From Rhodospirillales bacterium (lineage in GTDB: Bacteria > Pseudomonadota > Alphaproteobacteria > SMXQ01): a stretch of DNA of 5,915 nucleotides. Shown here in pieces: positions 1-5,875 of this stretch. A program made the position numbers and the translations under genes. The stretch is from the NCBI GenBank assembly GCA_024638585.1, contig JAHEKA010000165.1, positions 1 to 5,915 of the forward strand, read 5' to 3'. The notes beneath the pieces are model-generated. The model saw nothing but the letters and a program-made list of their open reading frames with translations. It was not told the origin of the DNA and searched no databases. The first letter of the stretch is position 1; every line of letters starts with the position of its first letter.

Positions 1-168
1 TGTCCAGGGGGTGCGCTCGAACCGGCCCGGGGCGATGTCGGCAACCTGATCCAGGGCCGGCCCGCTGAGCTGGTCTTCCAGCCGCTCGAAGGCGGCACAG
101 ATCTGATCGCGCAAGCCCTCGAACCAAGTGCGGGCGGCATTTTTGTGGGAATCGGGCGCGGTGCTCAC
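1..168 (-). CDS. hemF: Oxygen-dependent coproporphyrinogen III oxidase, N-terminal part (cut by window edge)
   Basis: This is the first 56 codons of a gene read leftwards off the window edge, open throughout. HemF is a soluble enzyme that uses O2 to decarboxylate coproporphyrinogen III to protoporphyrinogen IX in heme synthesis. The visible residues match the N-terminal part of alphaproteobacterial HemF proteins as I know them: an amphipathic stretch with ARTWFEGLRDQICAAFERLE at about residues 12-31, then GRFERTPW at about residues 48-55, just before the glycine-rich core that lies outside the window. The start is the GTG at 166-168, supported by an AAGGAG ribosome binding site 10 bases upstream (179-184 on the minus strand). 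It lies 24 bases downstream of trmL, so the two are probably co-transcribed. The catalytic region cannot be seen, so the family call rests on this N-terminal similarity alone. Confidence 0.82.
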   Translation of the reverse strand, partial: MSTAPDSHKNAARTWFEGLRDQICAAFERLEDQLSGPALDQVADIAPGRFERTPWT

Positions 169-178
169 GGGTGGTGTG

Positions 179-184
179 CTCCTT
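179..184 (-). promoter_or_regulatory. Ribosome binding site of hemF
   Basis: AAGGAG on the minus strand lies 10 bases before the GTG at 168-166. It sits between the trmL stop codon and hemF and is the main reason for choosing this GTG, as no ATG lies nearby in frame. Confidence 0.6.
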
Positions 185-192
185 CTTGGGTG

Positions 193-705
193 CTATGGGG
201 CGGGAGCCTTCGGGCGCGCGGCTTGCGGCGGGGCGCTCGCGCGGGGCCCGTCGCCGGGAAAACCGCCGACCTGGCGCAGTCCTTCTCCCAGTGCCATGGC
301 GGCGGCGGTGGCCACATTAAGGCTGCGCATGCCGTCCGCCAAGGGGATATGGAGCCGCATCGCCGCCGCATCGTGGACGAATTCCGGGACGCCCGAGCTT
401 TCCCGCCCGAACATCAACACGTCACCCGGCCGGTAGTCGGCCTCGCGGTAATCGGTCGCGCCCTTGGTGGTGAACAACATGACGCGGTTGTCGGGGCCGA
501 GCGAGGCCTGAAAGGCGGCCCAGTTCGCGTGGCTGGCAAGGACCGCGTTCGCCGCGTAATCGAGGCCCGCGCGCTTCACTTTGGCGTCCGACAGCACGAA
601 GCCCGTGGGCCCGATGATATCGACGCCGACGCCGAGACAGGCGGCAAGTCGCAGGATCGCGCCGGCGTTCTGGGGGATATCGGGCTGGAAAAGCGCGATG
701 CGCAT
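193..705 (-). CDS. trmL: tRNA (cytidine(34)-2'-O)-methyltransferase, SPOUT family
   Basis: This encodes a 170-residue SPOUT methyltransferase of the TrmL (CspR/YibK) group, which uses S-adenosylmethionine to 2'-O-methylate the wobble nucleotide of certain tRNA-Leu species in the cytoplasm. The three SPOUT motifs are present in order: PDIPQNAGAILRL (8-20) with the conserved Asn13, LMFGRESSGVP (97-107) and MRSLNVATAAAMALGE (126-141), the last two forming the knotted cofactor site. RAGLDY (45-50) is also typical. The family is usually about 150-160 residues; this one ends in an Ala/Pro-rich tail (about 154-170) that looks disordered. The ATG is preceded by a weak GGATA at 7 bases. It is divergent from petA and probably the first gene of a trmL-hemF unit. 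The family call is firm; the exact tRNA substrate is inferred. Confidence 0.93.
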   Translation of the reverse strand: MRIALFQPDIPQNAGAILRLAACLGVGVDIIGPTGFVLSDAKVKRAGLDYAANAVLASHANWAAFQASLGPDNRVMLFTTKGATDYREADYRPGDVLMFGRESSGVPEFVHDAAAMRLHIPLADGMRSLNVATAAAMALGEGLRQVGGFPGDGPRASAPPQAARPKAPAP

Positions 706-789
706 ATTTGGCTATCCGGGTTCCGGGGCCGAGAGGGGACCGGCTCGATTAGGTCTTTGCTTGAATAGAATTTTATATTACACCCACAG

Positions 790-842
790 CCACCGACGCC
801 ACCCGAGGAACGGTGGATGCGCCGTTCCCGCCGTCGGGGTGG
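790..842 (+). promoter_or_regulatory. Potential stem-loop in the petA leader
   Basis: The inner hairpin pairs GGAACGG (807-813) with CCGTTCC (822-828), 7 bp with an 8-base loop. Outer arms CCACC-GACG (790-798) can pair with CGTC-GG-GGTGG (832-842), 9 bp with a 2-base bulge. An alternative pairs CCACCC (799-804) with GGGTGG (837-842). The structure ends 6 bases before the petA ribosome binding site, so it could influence translation of the operon or protect the 5' end of the message. High GC makes fortuitous pairing easy, and no function is shown. Confidence 0.35.
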
Positions 843-848
843 GGAAAC

Positions 849-854
849 AAGGAA
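849..854 (+). promoter_or_regulatory. Ribosome binding site deciding the petA start
   Basis: AAGGAA lies 6 bases before the ATG at 861. The same 8-base word ACAAGGAA precedes petB. It supports 861 over the in-frame GTG at 813, which has no well-spaced ribosome binding site and would add 16 residues ahead of a Tat signal. Confidence 0.7.
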
Positions 855-860
855 CGAAAT

Positions 861-1424
861 ATGTCACATTCCGCAGAGGATACAGACCCTGGCCTTCCGG
901 CCGGGGACGATGGTGAAACACGCCGCGATTTTCTGACGCTGGCAACCGCGGCCCTTGGGGTCGGCGGCGCCGCGCTTGCGGTTTGGCCGTTGATCGATTC
1001 CATGAATCCGGCGGCCGATACCCTGGCGCTGTCCACCATCGAGGTCGACGTCAAGGGGGTCAAGCCGGGCCAGCGCATTACCGTGAAATGGCGCGGCAAG
1101 CCGGTCTTCATCGACCATCGCACGCCGGAGCAGATCGAGAAGGCCCAGGCGGACGACGCCGCCGGCCTGCCCGATCCCCAGGCTGACAAGGATCGCGTCA
1201 AGAAGCCCGAATGGCTGGTCCTGGTGGGTGTCTGTACCCATCTGGGTTGCGTGCCGTTGGGCCAAAAGCCGAGCCAGCCGCGCGGGGAATTCGGTGGCTG
1301 GTTCTGTCCTTGCCACGGATCCCACTACGATTTCTCGGGCCGCATCCGCAAGGGGCCGGCGCCGACCAACCTCGAGGTGCCTCAATACCAGTTCCTCAAT
1401 GAGACCACTCTCCGCATAGGGTAG
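861..1424 (+). CDS. petA: Ubiquinol-cytochrome c reductase iron-sulfur (Rieske) subunit
   Basis: This is the 187-residue Rieske [2Fe-2S] subunit of the cytochrome bc1 complex, which takes one electron from ubiquinol at the Qo site and passes it to cytochrome c1. A twin-arginine motif TRRDFL (20-25) leads into a hydrophobic segment (about 26-45) that acts as uncleaved Tat signal and membrane anchor. Cluster box I is CTHLGC (125-130) and box II is CPCHGS (149-154). By family knowledge Cys125, His127, Cys149 and His152 bind the cluster and Cys130-Cys151 form the disulfide. Ser154 and Tyr156, which help raise the redox potential, are present, as is the GPAP loop (165-168). All key residues are intact and the length is normal for alphaproteobacteria. 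It is the first gene of petABC, 14 bases from petB. Confidence 0.97.
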   Translation: MSHSAEDTDPGLPAGDDGETRRDFLTLATAALGVGGAALAVWPLIDSMNPAADTLALSTIEVDVKGVKPGQRITVKWRGKPVFIDHRTPEQIEKAQADDAAGLPDPQADKDRVKKPEWLVLVGVCTHLGCVPLGQKPSQPRGEFGGWFCPCHGSHYDFSGRIRKGPAPTNLEVPQYQFLNETTLRIG

Positions 1425-1438
1425 AACAAGGAAAAGCC

Positions 1439-2755
1439 ATGACCGCGCCCAGCGAGCCCACCCGGGCAGCGCCGACGGAAGGCAGCCCCGGTATGATCGG
1501 TAAAGCCAAGGACTGGATCGACTACCGGATGCCGATCTTCAGTTTCATGGAGCACGAGCTCCATGAGTATCCGACGCCGAAGAACCTGAATTACTGGTGG
1601 AATTTCGGGTCCCTTGCGGGGATCATCTTGGTCATCATGATCGCCACCGGCATCGTGCTGGCGATGAACTATACGCCCCACATCGATCATGCCTTCAATT
1701 CGGTCGAACGCATCATGCGCGACGTCAATTACGGCTGGCTGATCCGTTACATCCATATGAACGGCGCGTCGATGTTCTTCCTGGTTGTCTACATCCATAT
1801 CTTCCGGGGTCTCTATTTCGGCTCCTACAAGCCGCCCCGGGAACTGCTGTGGTGGCTGGGCATCGTCATCCTGCTGTTGATGATGATGACCGCCTTCATG
1901 GGCTACGTCCTGCCCTGGGGTCAGATGAGCTTCTGGGGTGCTACGGTGATCACCAACCTGTTCTCCGCCATTCCCTGGGTGGGGGATGCCATCGTGACCT
2001 GGCTGTGGGGCGGTTTCGCGGTCGACAATCCGACCCTGCAGCGGTTCTTCTCGCTGCATTACCTGCTGCCGTTCGTCATCGTCGGTGTGGTGGTGCTTCA
2101 CCTGTGGGCGCTGCATGTTCACGGCTCCAACAATCCGCTCGGCATCGACCGCAAGTCGGAGAAGGATTCGATCCCCTTCCATCCCTATTACACGATCAAG
2201 GATCTCTATGGCCTCGGCGTGTTCCTGATCTTCTACATGGCGATCGTGTTCTTCGCGCCCAATGCGCTGGGCGAGCCGGACAACTACATCCCGGCGAATC
2301 CCCTGGTGACGCCCGCTCATATCGTGCCCGAATGGTACCTGCTGCCGTTCTACGCGATCCTGCGGTCGATCACCTTCGATATCTGGTTCATCGAAGCGAA
2401 GCTGTTGGGCGTGATCGCCATGTTCGCTTCCATTTTCATCCTGTTCCTGCTGCCGTGGCTCGATTTCTCCAAGGTGCGCTCGGCCCGTTTCCGACCCATC
2501 TACAAGCAACTGTTCTGGGTCTTCCTGGTCGATTGCATCCTGCTGGGATTGGTCGGGGCCAAGGCGCCCAACGACAAGGTGTTCCCCGGCATCGACAATT
2601 TCGAATACGTGCAACTGGGGCAGATCACCACGGCGTATTACTTCTTCCACTTCCTGATCCTGATGCCCTTGCTGGCGAAATTCGAACCGACCCGGCCCTT
2701 GCCCGAAAGCATCTCCGAACCGGTGCTGGGCAATCGCGCGGAAGCAGGGGAGTGA
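1439..2755 (+). CDS. petB: Cytochrome b subunit of the cytochrome bc1 complex
   Basis: This encodes a 438-residue, full-length (non-split) cytochrome b, the integral membrane subunit that holds hemes bL and bH and the Qo and Qi quinone sites. Eight hydrophobic helices can be seen at about 57-77, 107-125, 137-158, 203-225, 256-274, 320-340, 354-374 and 397-414. The heme ligand pairs have the expected 14-residue spacing: His106/His120 in helix B and His207/His221 in helix D. The Qo motif PEWY is at 297-300, within HIVPEWYLLPFYAILRS. The length is close to the 437 residues of Rhodobacter cytochrome b. The start ATG follows AAGGAA at 5 bases. The N-terminal 30 residues are hydrophilic and variable, as usual in this family. 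It sits between petA and petC, with the petC start 4 bases after its stop, suggesting translational coupling. Confidence 0.98.
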   Translation: MTAPSEPTRAAPTEGSPGMIGKAKDWIDYRMPIFSFMEHELHEYPTPKNLNYWWNFGSLAGIILVIMIATGIVLAMNYTPHIDHAFNSVERIMRDVNYGWLIRYIHMNGASMFFLVVYIHIFRGLYFGSYKPPRELLWWLGIVILLLMMMTAFMGYVLPWGQMSFWGATVITNLFSAIPWVGDAIVTWLWGGFAVDNPTLQRFFSLHYLLPFVIVGVVVLHLWALHVHGSNNPLGIDRKSEKDSIPFHPYYTIKDLYGLGVFLIFYMAIVFFAPNALGEPDNYIPANPLVTPAHIVPEWYLLPFYAILRSITFDIWFIEAKLLGVIAMFASIFILFLLPWLDFSKVRSARFRPIYKQLFWVFLVDCILLGLVGAKAPNDKVFPGIDNFEYVQLGQITTAYYFFHFLILMPLLAKFEPTRPLPESISEPVLGNRAEAGE

Positions 2756-2759
2756 GGCC

Positions 2760-3536
2760 ATGAAAAACATCAAAGCCCTTCTCGCCGTTTCCGCCATTGC
2801 CCTTGCCGCAGGTGCCGTCACCGTCAGTTCCCTTTCGGCCGCGACCGCGCCCAAGCCCAAGGCACAGGACTGGTCCTTCCAGGGCCTGTTCGGCACCTTC
2901 GATCGGGCCTCCCTGCAACGTGGCTTCCAGGTTTACAAGAACGTCTGCGCCGGCTGCCATGGCCTCAAGCATGTCGCCTATCGGAACCTCGCGGCGCTCG
3001 GCTACACCGAGGATCAGGTCAAGGCCTTTGCCGCCGAGGTCGAGGTTCAGGACGGGCCCAACGACAACGGCGAGATGTACGCCCGCAAGGGCAAGCCGTC
3101 GGACCGCTTCAAGAGCCCGTTTCCCAACGAGCAAGCTGCGCGGGCCGCCAACAACGGCGCCTATCCGCCGGACCTTTCGGTCATCACCAAGGCCCGGCTC
3201 AACGGCATCGATTACATGTATGCGCTGCTCACCACCTACAAGGAAGAGCCGCCCAAGGGCATGAAGATGCCCGAAGGCATGTTCTACAACGAGGCCTTCG
3301 CCGGTCAGCAGATCGCCATGGTGCCGCCGCTGGCACCGGACGCCGTGCAATACCAGGACGGCACCAAGGCGACGGTGCCGCAGATGGCCAAGGACGTGAC
3401 CACCTTCCTGGCCTGGGCGGCGGAGCCGGAGCTGGAAGAGCGCAAATCCATGGGCCGAGCGGTGATCATCTTCCTGGTCGTTCTCACCGCCTTCCTGTAC
3501 GCGCTCAAGCGCAAGATCTGGTCCGACCTCCATTAG
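2760..3536 (+). CDS. petC: Cytochrome c1 subunit of the cytochrome bc1 complex
   Basis: This is the 258-residue membrane-anchored c-type cytochrome that accepts electrons from the Rieske protein and passes them to soluble or membrane cytochrome c in the periplasm. A Sec signal peptide (about 1-28 or 1-30, likely cut after SAA or ATA) precedes the mature domain. Heme is attached at CAGCH (63-67), with His67 as proximal ligand; Met187 in IAMVPPL is the expected sixth ligand. NGAYPPDLS (132-140) is a cytochrome c1 hallmark. A single C-terminal helix (about 232-249) followed by the basic KRKIW anchors the protein. The ribosome binding site GGGGAG (2747-2752) lies within the end of petB, 7 bases before the ATG. 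All catalytic features are intact. Maturation needs the Ccm system, which lies elsewhere. Confidence 0.97.
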   Translation: MKNIKALLAVSAIALAAGAVTVSSLSAATAPKPKAQDWSFQGLFGTFDRASLQRGFQVYKNVCAGCHGLKHVAYRNLAALGYTEDQVKAFAAEVEVQDGPNDNGEMYARKGKPSDRFKSPFPNEQAARAANNGAYPPDLSVITKARLNGIDYMYALLTTYKEEPPKGMKMPEGMFYNEAFAGQQIAMVPPLAPDAVQYQDGTKATVPQMAKDVTTFLAWAAEPELEERKSMGRAVIIFLVVLTAFLYALKRKIWSDLH

Positions 3537-3547
3537 CCGGTCGTGAC

Positions 3548-3552
3548 GGAGG
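3548..3552 (+). promoter_or_regulatory. Ribosome binding site deciding the mtnP GTG start
   Basis: A full GGAGG lies 7 bases before the GTG at 3560, within the 23-base gap after petC. It fixes the GTG as the start of mtnP, giving an N-terminus (MAETREPVLGVIGGSG) in register with the family's phosphate loop. Confidence 0.75.
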
Positions 3553-3559
3553 CCAGGCG

Positions 3560-4447
3560 GTGGCTGAGACGCGCGAACCCGTACTGGGGGTGATCGGCGG
3601 TTCCGGCCTCTATGAGATCGACGGGCTCATCAAGACGCGCTGGGAAGCGGTGGAAAGCCCGTTCGGCCCGCCGTCCGACGAGTTTCTGTTTGGTGAGATC
3701 GGCGGCAAGCCGGTGGTGTTCTGCCCGCGCCATGGACGCGGTCATCGCATTCCACCCGGTGAAATCAATTTCCGCGCCAATATCGACGCCTTGAAACGGG
3801 TCGGCGTGACCGAGATCATTTCGATCAGCGCGGTCGGATCGCTGCATGAGGATTTCGCGCCGGGCACCTTCGTCATCGTCGACCAGTTCATCGACCGCAC
3901 CAAGGCCCGGCCGGCAAGCTTCTTCGGCACCGGCATGGTGGCTCATGTCTCCATGGCGCGCCCGGTGTGCGGGCGGCTTGCGGGCTTGGTGGAAGCGGAG
4001 GCCCGCGCCCGGGACATCACCACTGCGGCGGGGGGCACCTATCTCGCCATGGAAGGGCCGCAGTTCTCAACGCTTGCCGAATCGGAGCTCTACCGCTCCT
4101 GGGGCGCGCATGTGATCGGCATGACCAATATGCCTGAAGCCCGGCTCGCCCGGGAGGCCGAAATCTGCTACGCCACCGTCGCCATGGTCACCGATTACGA
4201 TTGCTGGCACGAGGGCCATGAGGACGTCACCGTGGACGCCATTATCGCCACCCTGATGGCCAATGCCGACGCCGCGCGCGGTCTGGTGGAGGCGCTGGCG
4301 CCGGCGCTCAAGGACGCGCCCAACCCCTGTCCGGCAGGGTGCCACCGGTCGCTCGATACGGCGCTCATCACGGCGCCGGAAGCGCGCGATCCGGACCTTC
4401 TCGCCCGTCTCGACGCGGTCGCCGGGCGGGTGCTGGGGGCGTCGTAA
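3560..4447 (+). CDS. mtnP: S-methyl-5'-thioadenosine phosphorylase
   Basis: This 295-residue cytoplasmic enzyme of the PNP/MTAP family uses phosphate to split 5'-methylthioadenosine (a by-product of polyamine and other SAM-dependent synthesis), and often 5'-deoxyadenosine, into adenine and the ribose-1-phosphate derivative. Visible family motifs are the phosphate loop IGGSGLY (12-18), RHGRGH (57-62), IDQFIDRT (equivalent stretch at about 107-114), EGPQFST (165-171), GMTNMPEA (187-194) and TDYDCWH (211-217). Asp212 and Asp214 match the MTAP residues that recognise the 6-amino group of adenine, favouring MTAP over an inosine/guanosine phosphorylase. Phe169 and Met188 match residues lining the methylthioribose site of human MTAP. 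The gene starts with GTG 23 bases after petC and is followed at 15 bases by a class II aldolase, likely the same pathway. Substrate preference is inferred. Confidence 0.94.
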   Translation: MAETREPVLGVIGGSGLYEIDGLIKTRWEAVESPFGPPSDEFLFGEIGGKPVVFCPRHGRGHRIPPGEINFRANIDALKRVGVTEIISISAVGSLHEDFAPGTFVIVDQFIDRTKARPASFFGTGMVAHVSMARPVCGRLAGLVEAEARARDITTAAGGTYLAMEGPQFSTLAESELYRSWGAHVIGMTNMPEARLAREAEICYATVAMVTDYDCWHEGHEDVTVDAIIATLMANADAARGLVEALAPALKDAPNPCPAGCHRSLDTALITAPEARDPDLLARLDAVAGRVLGAS

Positions 4448-4462
4448 TCGGCGGGACGCTCC

Positions 4463-5143
4463 ATGGCCCATGACGCGCTCCGCCGCAAGCTGATCCACAC
4501 CACCCAGGAGATGGCGCGACTCGGTCTCAACATCGGCACGGCGGGCAATGCCAGCGTGCGCGCGGGCACCGGCTACCTGATCACGCCGACCGGCATGGAT
4601 TACGCCGGCCTCAGGCCGGCCGACATCACGGCGATGGATTTCGAGGGGCGCGCCACCGGGCGGCGGGCGCCGTCGTCCGAATGGCCGTTCCATGGCGATA
4701 TCTTGAAGGCCCGGGCCGAATTCGGTGCCGTGCTCCACGCCCATCCGCCCCACGCCACGGCGCTGGCTTGTCTCGGCAAGTCGATTCCCGCCTTCCATTA
4801 CATGGTGGCGGTGGCGGGCGGTGCGGACATCAGGTGCGCCGCTTACGCCACCTTCGGCTCACGGGCCCTGTCGCGCCATGCGCTGGCGGCGCTCAAGGGC
4901 CGCACCGCCTGCCTGCTTGCCAACCACGGAATGATTGCCTGTGCCGCCGATCTCGATGCGGCGCTGGCGTTGGCGGTCGAGGTGGAGAACCTCGCCCGCC
5001 AATACCTGCTGGCCCTTTCCGCCGGGCGGCCGAAGATCCTTCCCAAGCGCGAAATGGAAAAAGTCGTCAAGCTGTTCAAGAACTACGGCCGGCAACCCGA
5101 TCGGGCCGCCGGCCGCAAGAAGACGCGACGCGGGAAAACTTAA
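4463..5143 (+). CDS. ald2: Class II aldolase (FucA/adducin family), probable 5-methylthioribulose-1-phosphate aldolase
   Basis: This 226-residue, zinc-dependent cytoplasmic aldolase resembles L-fuculose-1-phosphate aldolase so closely that active-site numbering is nearly the same: phosphate-site residues Thr26, Asn29, Thr43/Gly44, Ser71 and Ser72; catalytic acid/base Glu73 in SSEWPFH; and zinc ligands His92, His94 and His155. It sits 15 bases after mtnP. Rhodospirillum rubrum has, to my knowledge, an mtnP-mtnA-ald2 cluster in which Ald2 cleaves 5-methylthioribulose-1-phosphate to DHAP and methylthioacetaldehyde (the DHAP shunt), so that role is inferred here; 5-deoxyribulose-1-phosphate is another possible substrate. 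The alternatives are FucA itself or the related dehydratase MtnB, but the SSE motif looks more FucA-like. A lysine/arginine-rich tail (210-226) extends past the 215-residue FucA length. The ribosome binding site is weak. The family is certain; the substrate is moderately supported. Confidence 0.82.
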   Translation: MAHDALRRKLIHTTQEMARLGLNIGTAGNASVRAGTGYLITPTGMDYAGLRPADITAMDFEGRATGRRAPSSEWPFHGDILKARAEFGAVLHAHPPHATALACLGKSIPAFHYMVAVAGGADIRCAAYATFGSRALSRHALAALKGRTACLLANHGMIACAADLDAALALAVEVENLARQYLLALSAGRPKILPKREMEKVVKLFKNYGRQPDRAAGRKKTRRGKT

Positions 5144-5826
5144 GCCGTTGCCGCCTCGGAGGCGATGTGCTCGGCGAGGAAGTCGAGCGTGCGCTGGCGT
5201 GCCAGCTTGGCCGCTTCCTCATGATAGGAGCCGCGGTGATCGCAGTTGAAACCGTGGCCGGCCCCTTCATACATATAAACGGGCACGTCGGGCTGGCCCG
5301 CCTTGATCTTTTCCACCTTCTCCGGGCCGATGCCGCGATCTTCGGTGCCGATGTGGCAGATGATCGGGCATTTGGGCGCCTCATTGGCGAAGTCCGCGGC
5401 ATTGCCGCCGTAGTAAGACACGGAGGCGTCGTAATTTCCGCGCGCCGCCCCGAGCCAGGCCACCGATCCGCCGAAGCAATAGCCGATGATGGCAACCTTG
5501 CCGGCGTCGCGCACGGCATCCGCGGCGGCCTGGGCGTCGGCCAGCGATTCGTCCCAGTTCAGTTTGCCCCGGGTCGACTTGCCGGTTTCCTGTGATTCCG
5601 GGTCGTAGCCGAGATCCATGCCTTTCTGGACGCGGTCGAAAAGCGCCGGCGCGATGGCGACATAGCCGTCGGCGGCATAGCCGTCGCAGACTTCCTGAAT
5701 GTGCTTATTCACGCCGAAGATTTCCTGGATGATGACGACGGCCCCCTTGGGGGTGCCGGCCGGGTCGGCGCGGTAGGCGTCGAGCTCGAAGCCGTCCGCG
5801 GCGGTCAGCTTAACCGTTTGTCCCAT
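5140..5826 (-). CDS. Dienelactone hydrolase family protein
   Basis: This is a 228-residue soluble alpha/beta hydrolase of the dienelactone hydrolase family, whose founding member opens the lactone ring of dienelactone to maleylacetate in chloroaromatic breakdown. The unusual Cys-Asp-His triad is visible: Cys117 in GYCFGG (115-120), Asp163 in GTEDRGIG (160-167) and His191 in GAGHGF (188-193). Glu35 in QEIFG corresponds to the glutamate that activates the cysteine in the Pseudomonas enzyme. There is no signal peptide, and the length is normal (the Pseudomonas enzyme has about 236 residues). The ATG follows GGAGGA (5833-5838, minus strand) at 6 bases. No catechol or chlorocatechol genes lie nearby, so a true dienelactone substrate is not supported; many family members are general esterases or carboxymethylenebutenolidase-like proteins of unknown substrate. 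It converges on the aldolase gene with a 4-base overlap. Confidence 0.92.
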   Translation of the reverse strand: MGQTVKLTAADGFELDAYRADPAGTPKGAVVIIQEIFGVNKHIQEVCDGYAADGYVAIAPALFDRVQKGMDLGYDPESQETGKSTRGKLNWDESLADAQAAADAVRDAGKVAIIGYCFGGSVAWLGAARGNYDASVSYYGGNAADFANEAPKCPIICHIGTEDRGIGPEKVEKIKAGQPDVPVYMYEGAGHGFNCDHRGSYHEEAAKLARQRTLDFLAEHIASEAATA

Positions 5827-5832
5827 TGCTGG

Positions 5833-5838
5833 TCCTCC
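5833..5838 (-). promoter_or_regulatory. Ribosome binding site of the dienelactone hydrolase gene
   Basis: GGAGGA on the minus strand, 6 bases before the ATG at 5826-5824. It is a near-ideal site and fixes the start. Confidence 0.75.
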
Positions 5839-5853
5839 ATGTTGTCGTTGTGT

Positions 5854-5875
5854 GAACGGTGATAATGGAACGGTG
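5854..5875. repeat. Direct repeat GAACGGTG, 14-base period, upstream of the hydrolase gene
   Basis: GAACGGTG occurs at 5854-5861 and again at 5868-5875, on one face of the helix only approximately (14 bases apart). It lies 28-49 bases upstream of the hydrolase start codon, where a promoter or operator would be expected. CATTAT on the minus strand (5862-5867) between the copies could be a -10 element, but no matching -35 was found. Function is a guess. Confidence 0.35.

Larger units (their letters stand above)
706..860. promoter_or_regulatory. Divergent control region between trmL and petA
   Basis: These 155 bases separate the trmL start (minus strand) from the petA start (plus strand), so promoters for both units should lie here. 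An AT-rich patch at about 756-783, including TTGAATAGAATTTTATATTA, stands out against the GC-rich surroundings and is the likeliest melting region. I could not place a -35/-10 pair with 16-18 base spacing on either strand, so no sigma-70 promoter is called. From 790 onward the region is GC-rich and contains a potential hairpin. Confidence 0.5.

Noticed and set aside
145..768. 207-codon plus-strand open frame opposite trmL
   Set aside because: TrmL on the minus strand has all three SPOUT motifs; the plus-strand frame has none and would run over the divergent control region.
813..860. Longer petA starting at GTG 813
   Set aside because: No well-spaced ribosome binding site; the ATG at 861 has AAGGAA at 6 bases and puts the Tat motif at the usual distance from the N-terminus.
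1382..2896. 504-codon open frame on the minus strand opposite petB
   Set aside because: It lies wholly antisense to cytochrome b, is rich in His, Asp, Gln and Arg as expected from reading a membrane protein backwards, shows no known motif, and petB has every conserved residue.
2625..3533. 302-codon open frame on the minus strand opposite petC
   Set aside because: It is a high-GC antisense shadow of cytochrome c1, with no recognisable domain.
4604..4620. Near-perfect GCCGGCCT/AGGCCGGC palindrome
   Set aside because: It lies inside the aldolase gene and encodes the AGLRPA stretch; in GC-rich coding sequence this is expected, and no gene boundary is near.
4463..5143. Calling the aldolase MtnB or adenine phosphoribosyltransferase from mtnP context
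   Set aside because: The zinc-aldolase residues rule out a phosphoribosyltransferase, and the SSE active-site motif fits FucA-type aldolases better than the dehydratase MtnB as I recall it; MtnB is kept only as an alternative.
4681..5595. 304-codon plus-strand open frame overlapping the aldolase and the hydrolase
   Set aside because: It is a frame shadow across two well-supported genes, Arg/Gly/Pro-rich in the first part and antisense to the hydrolase in the second.
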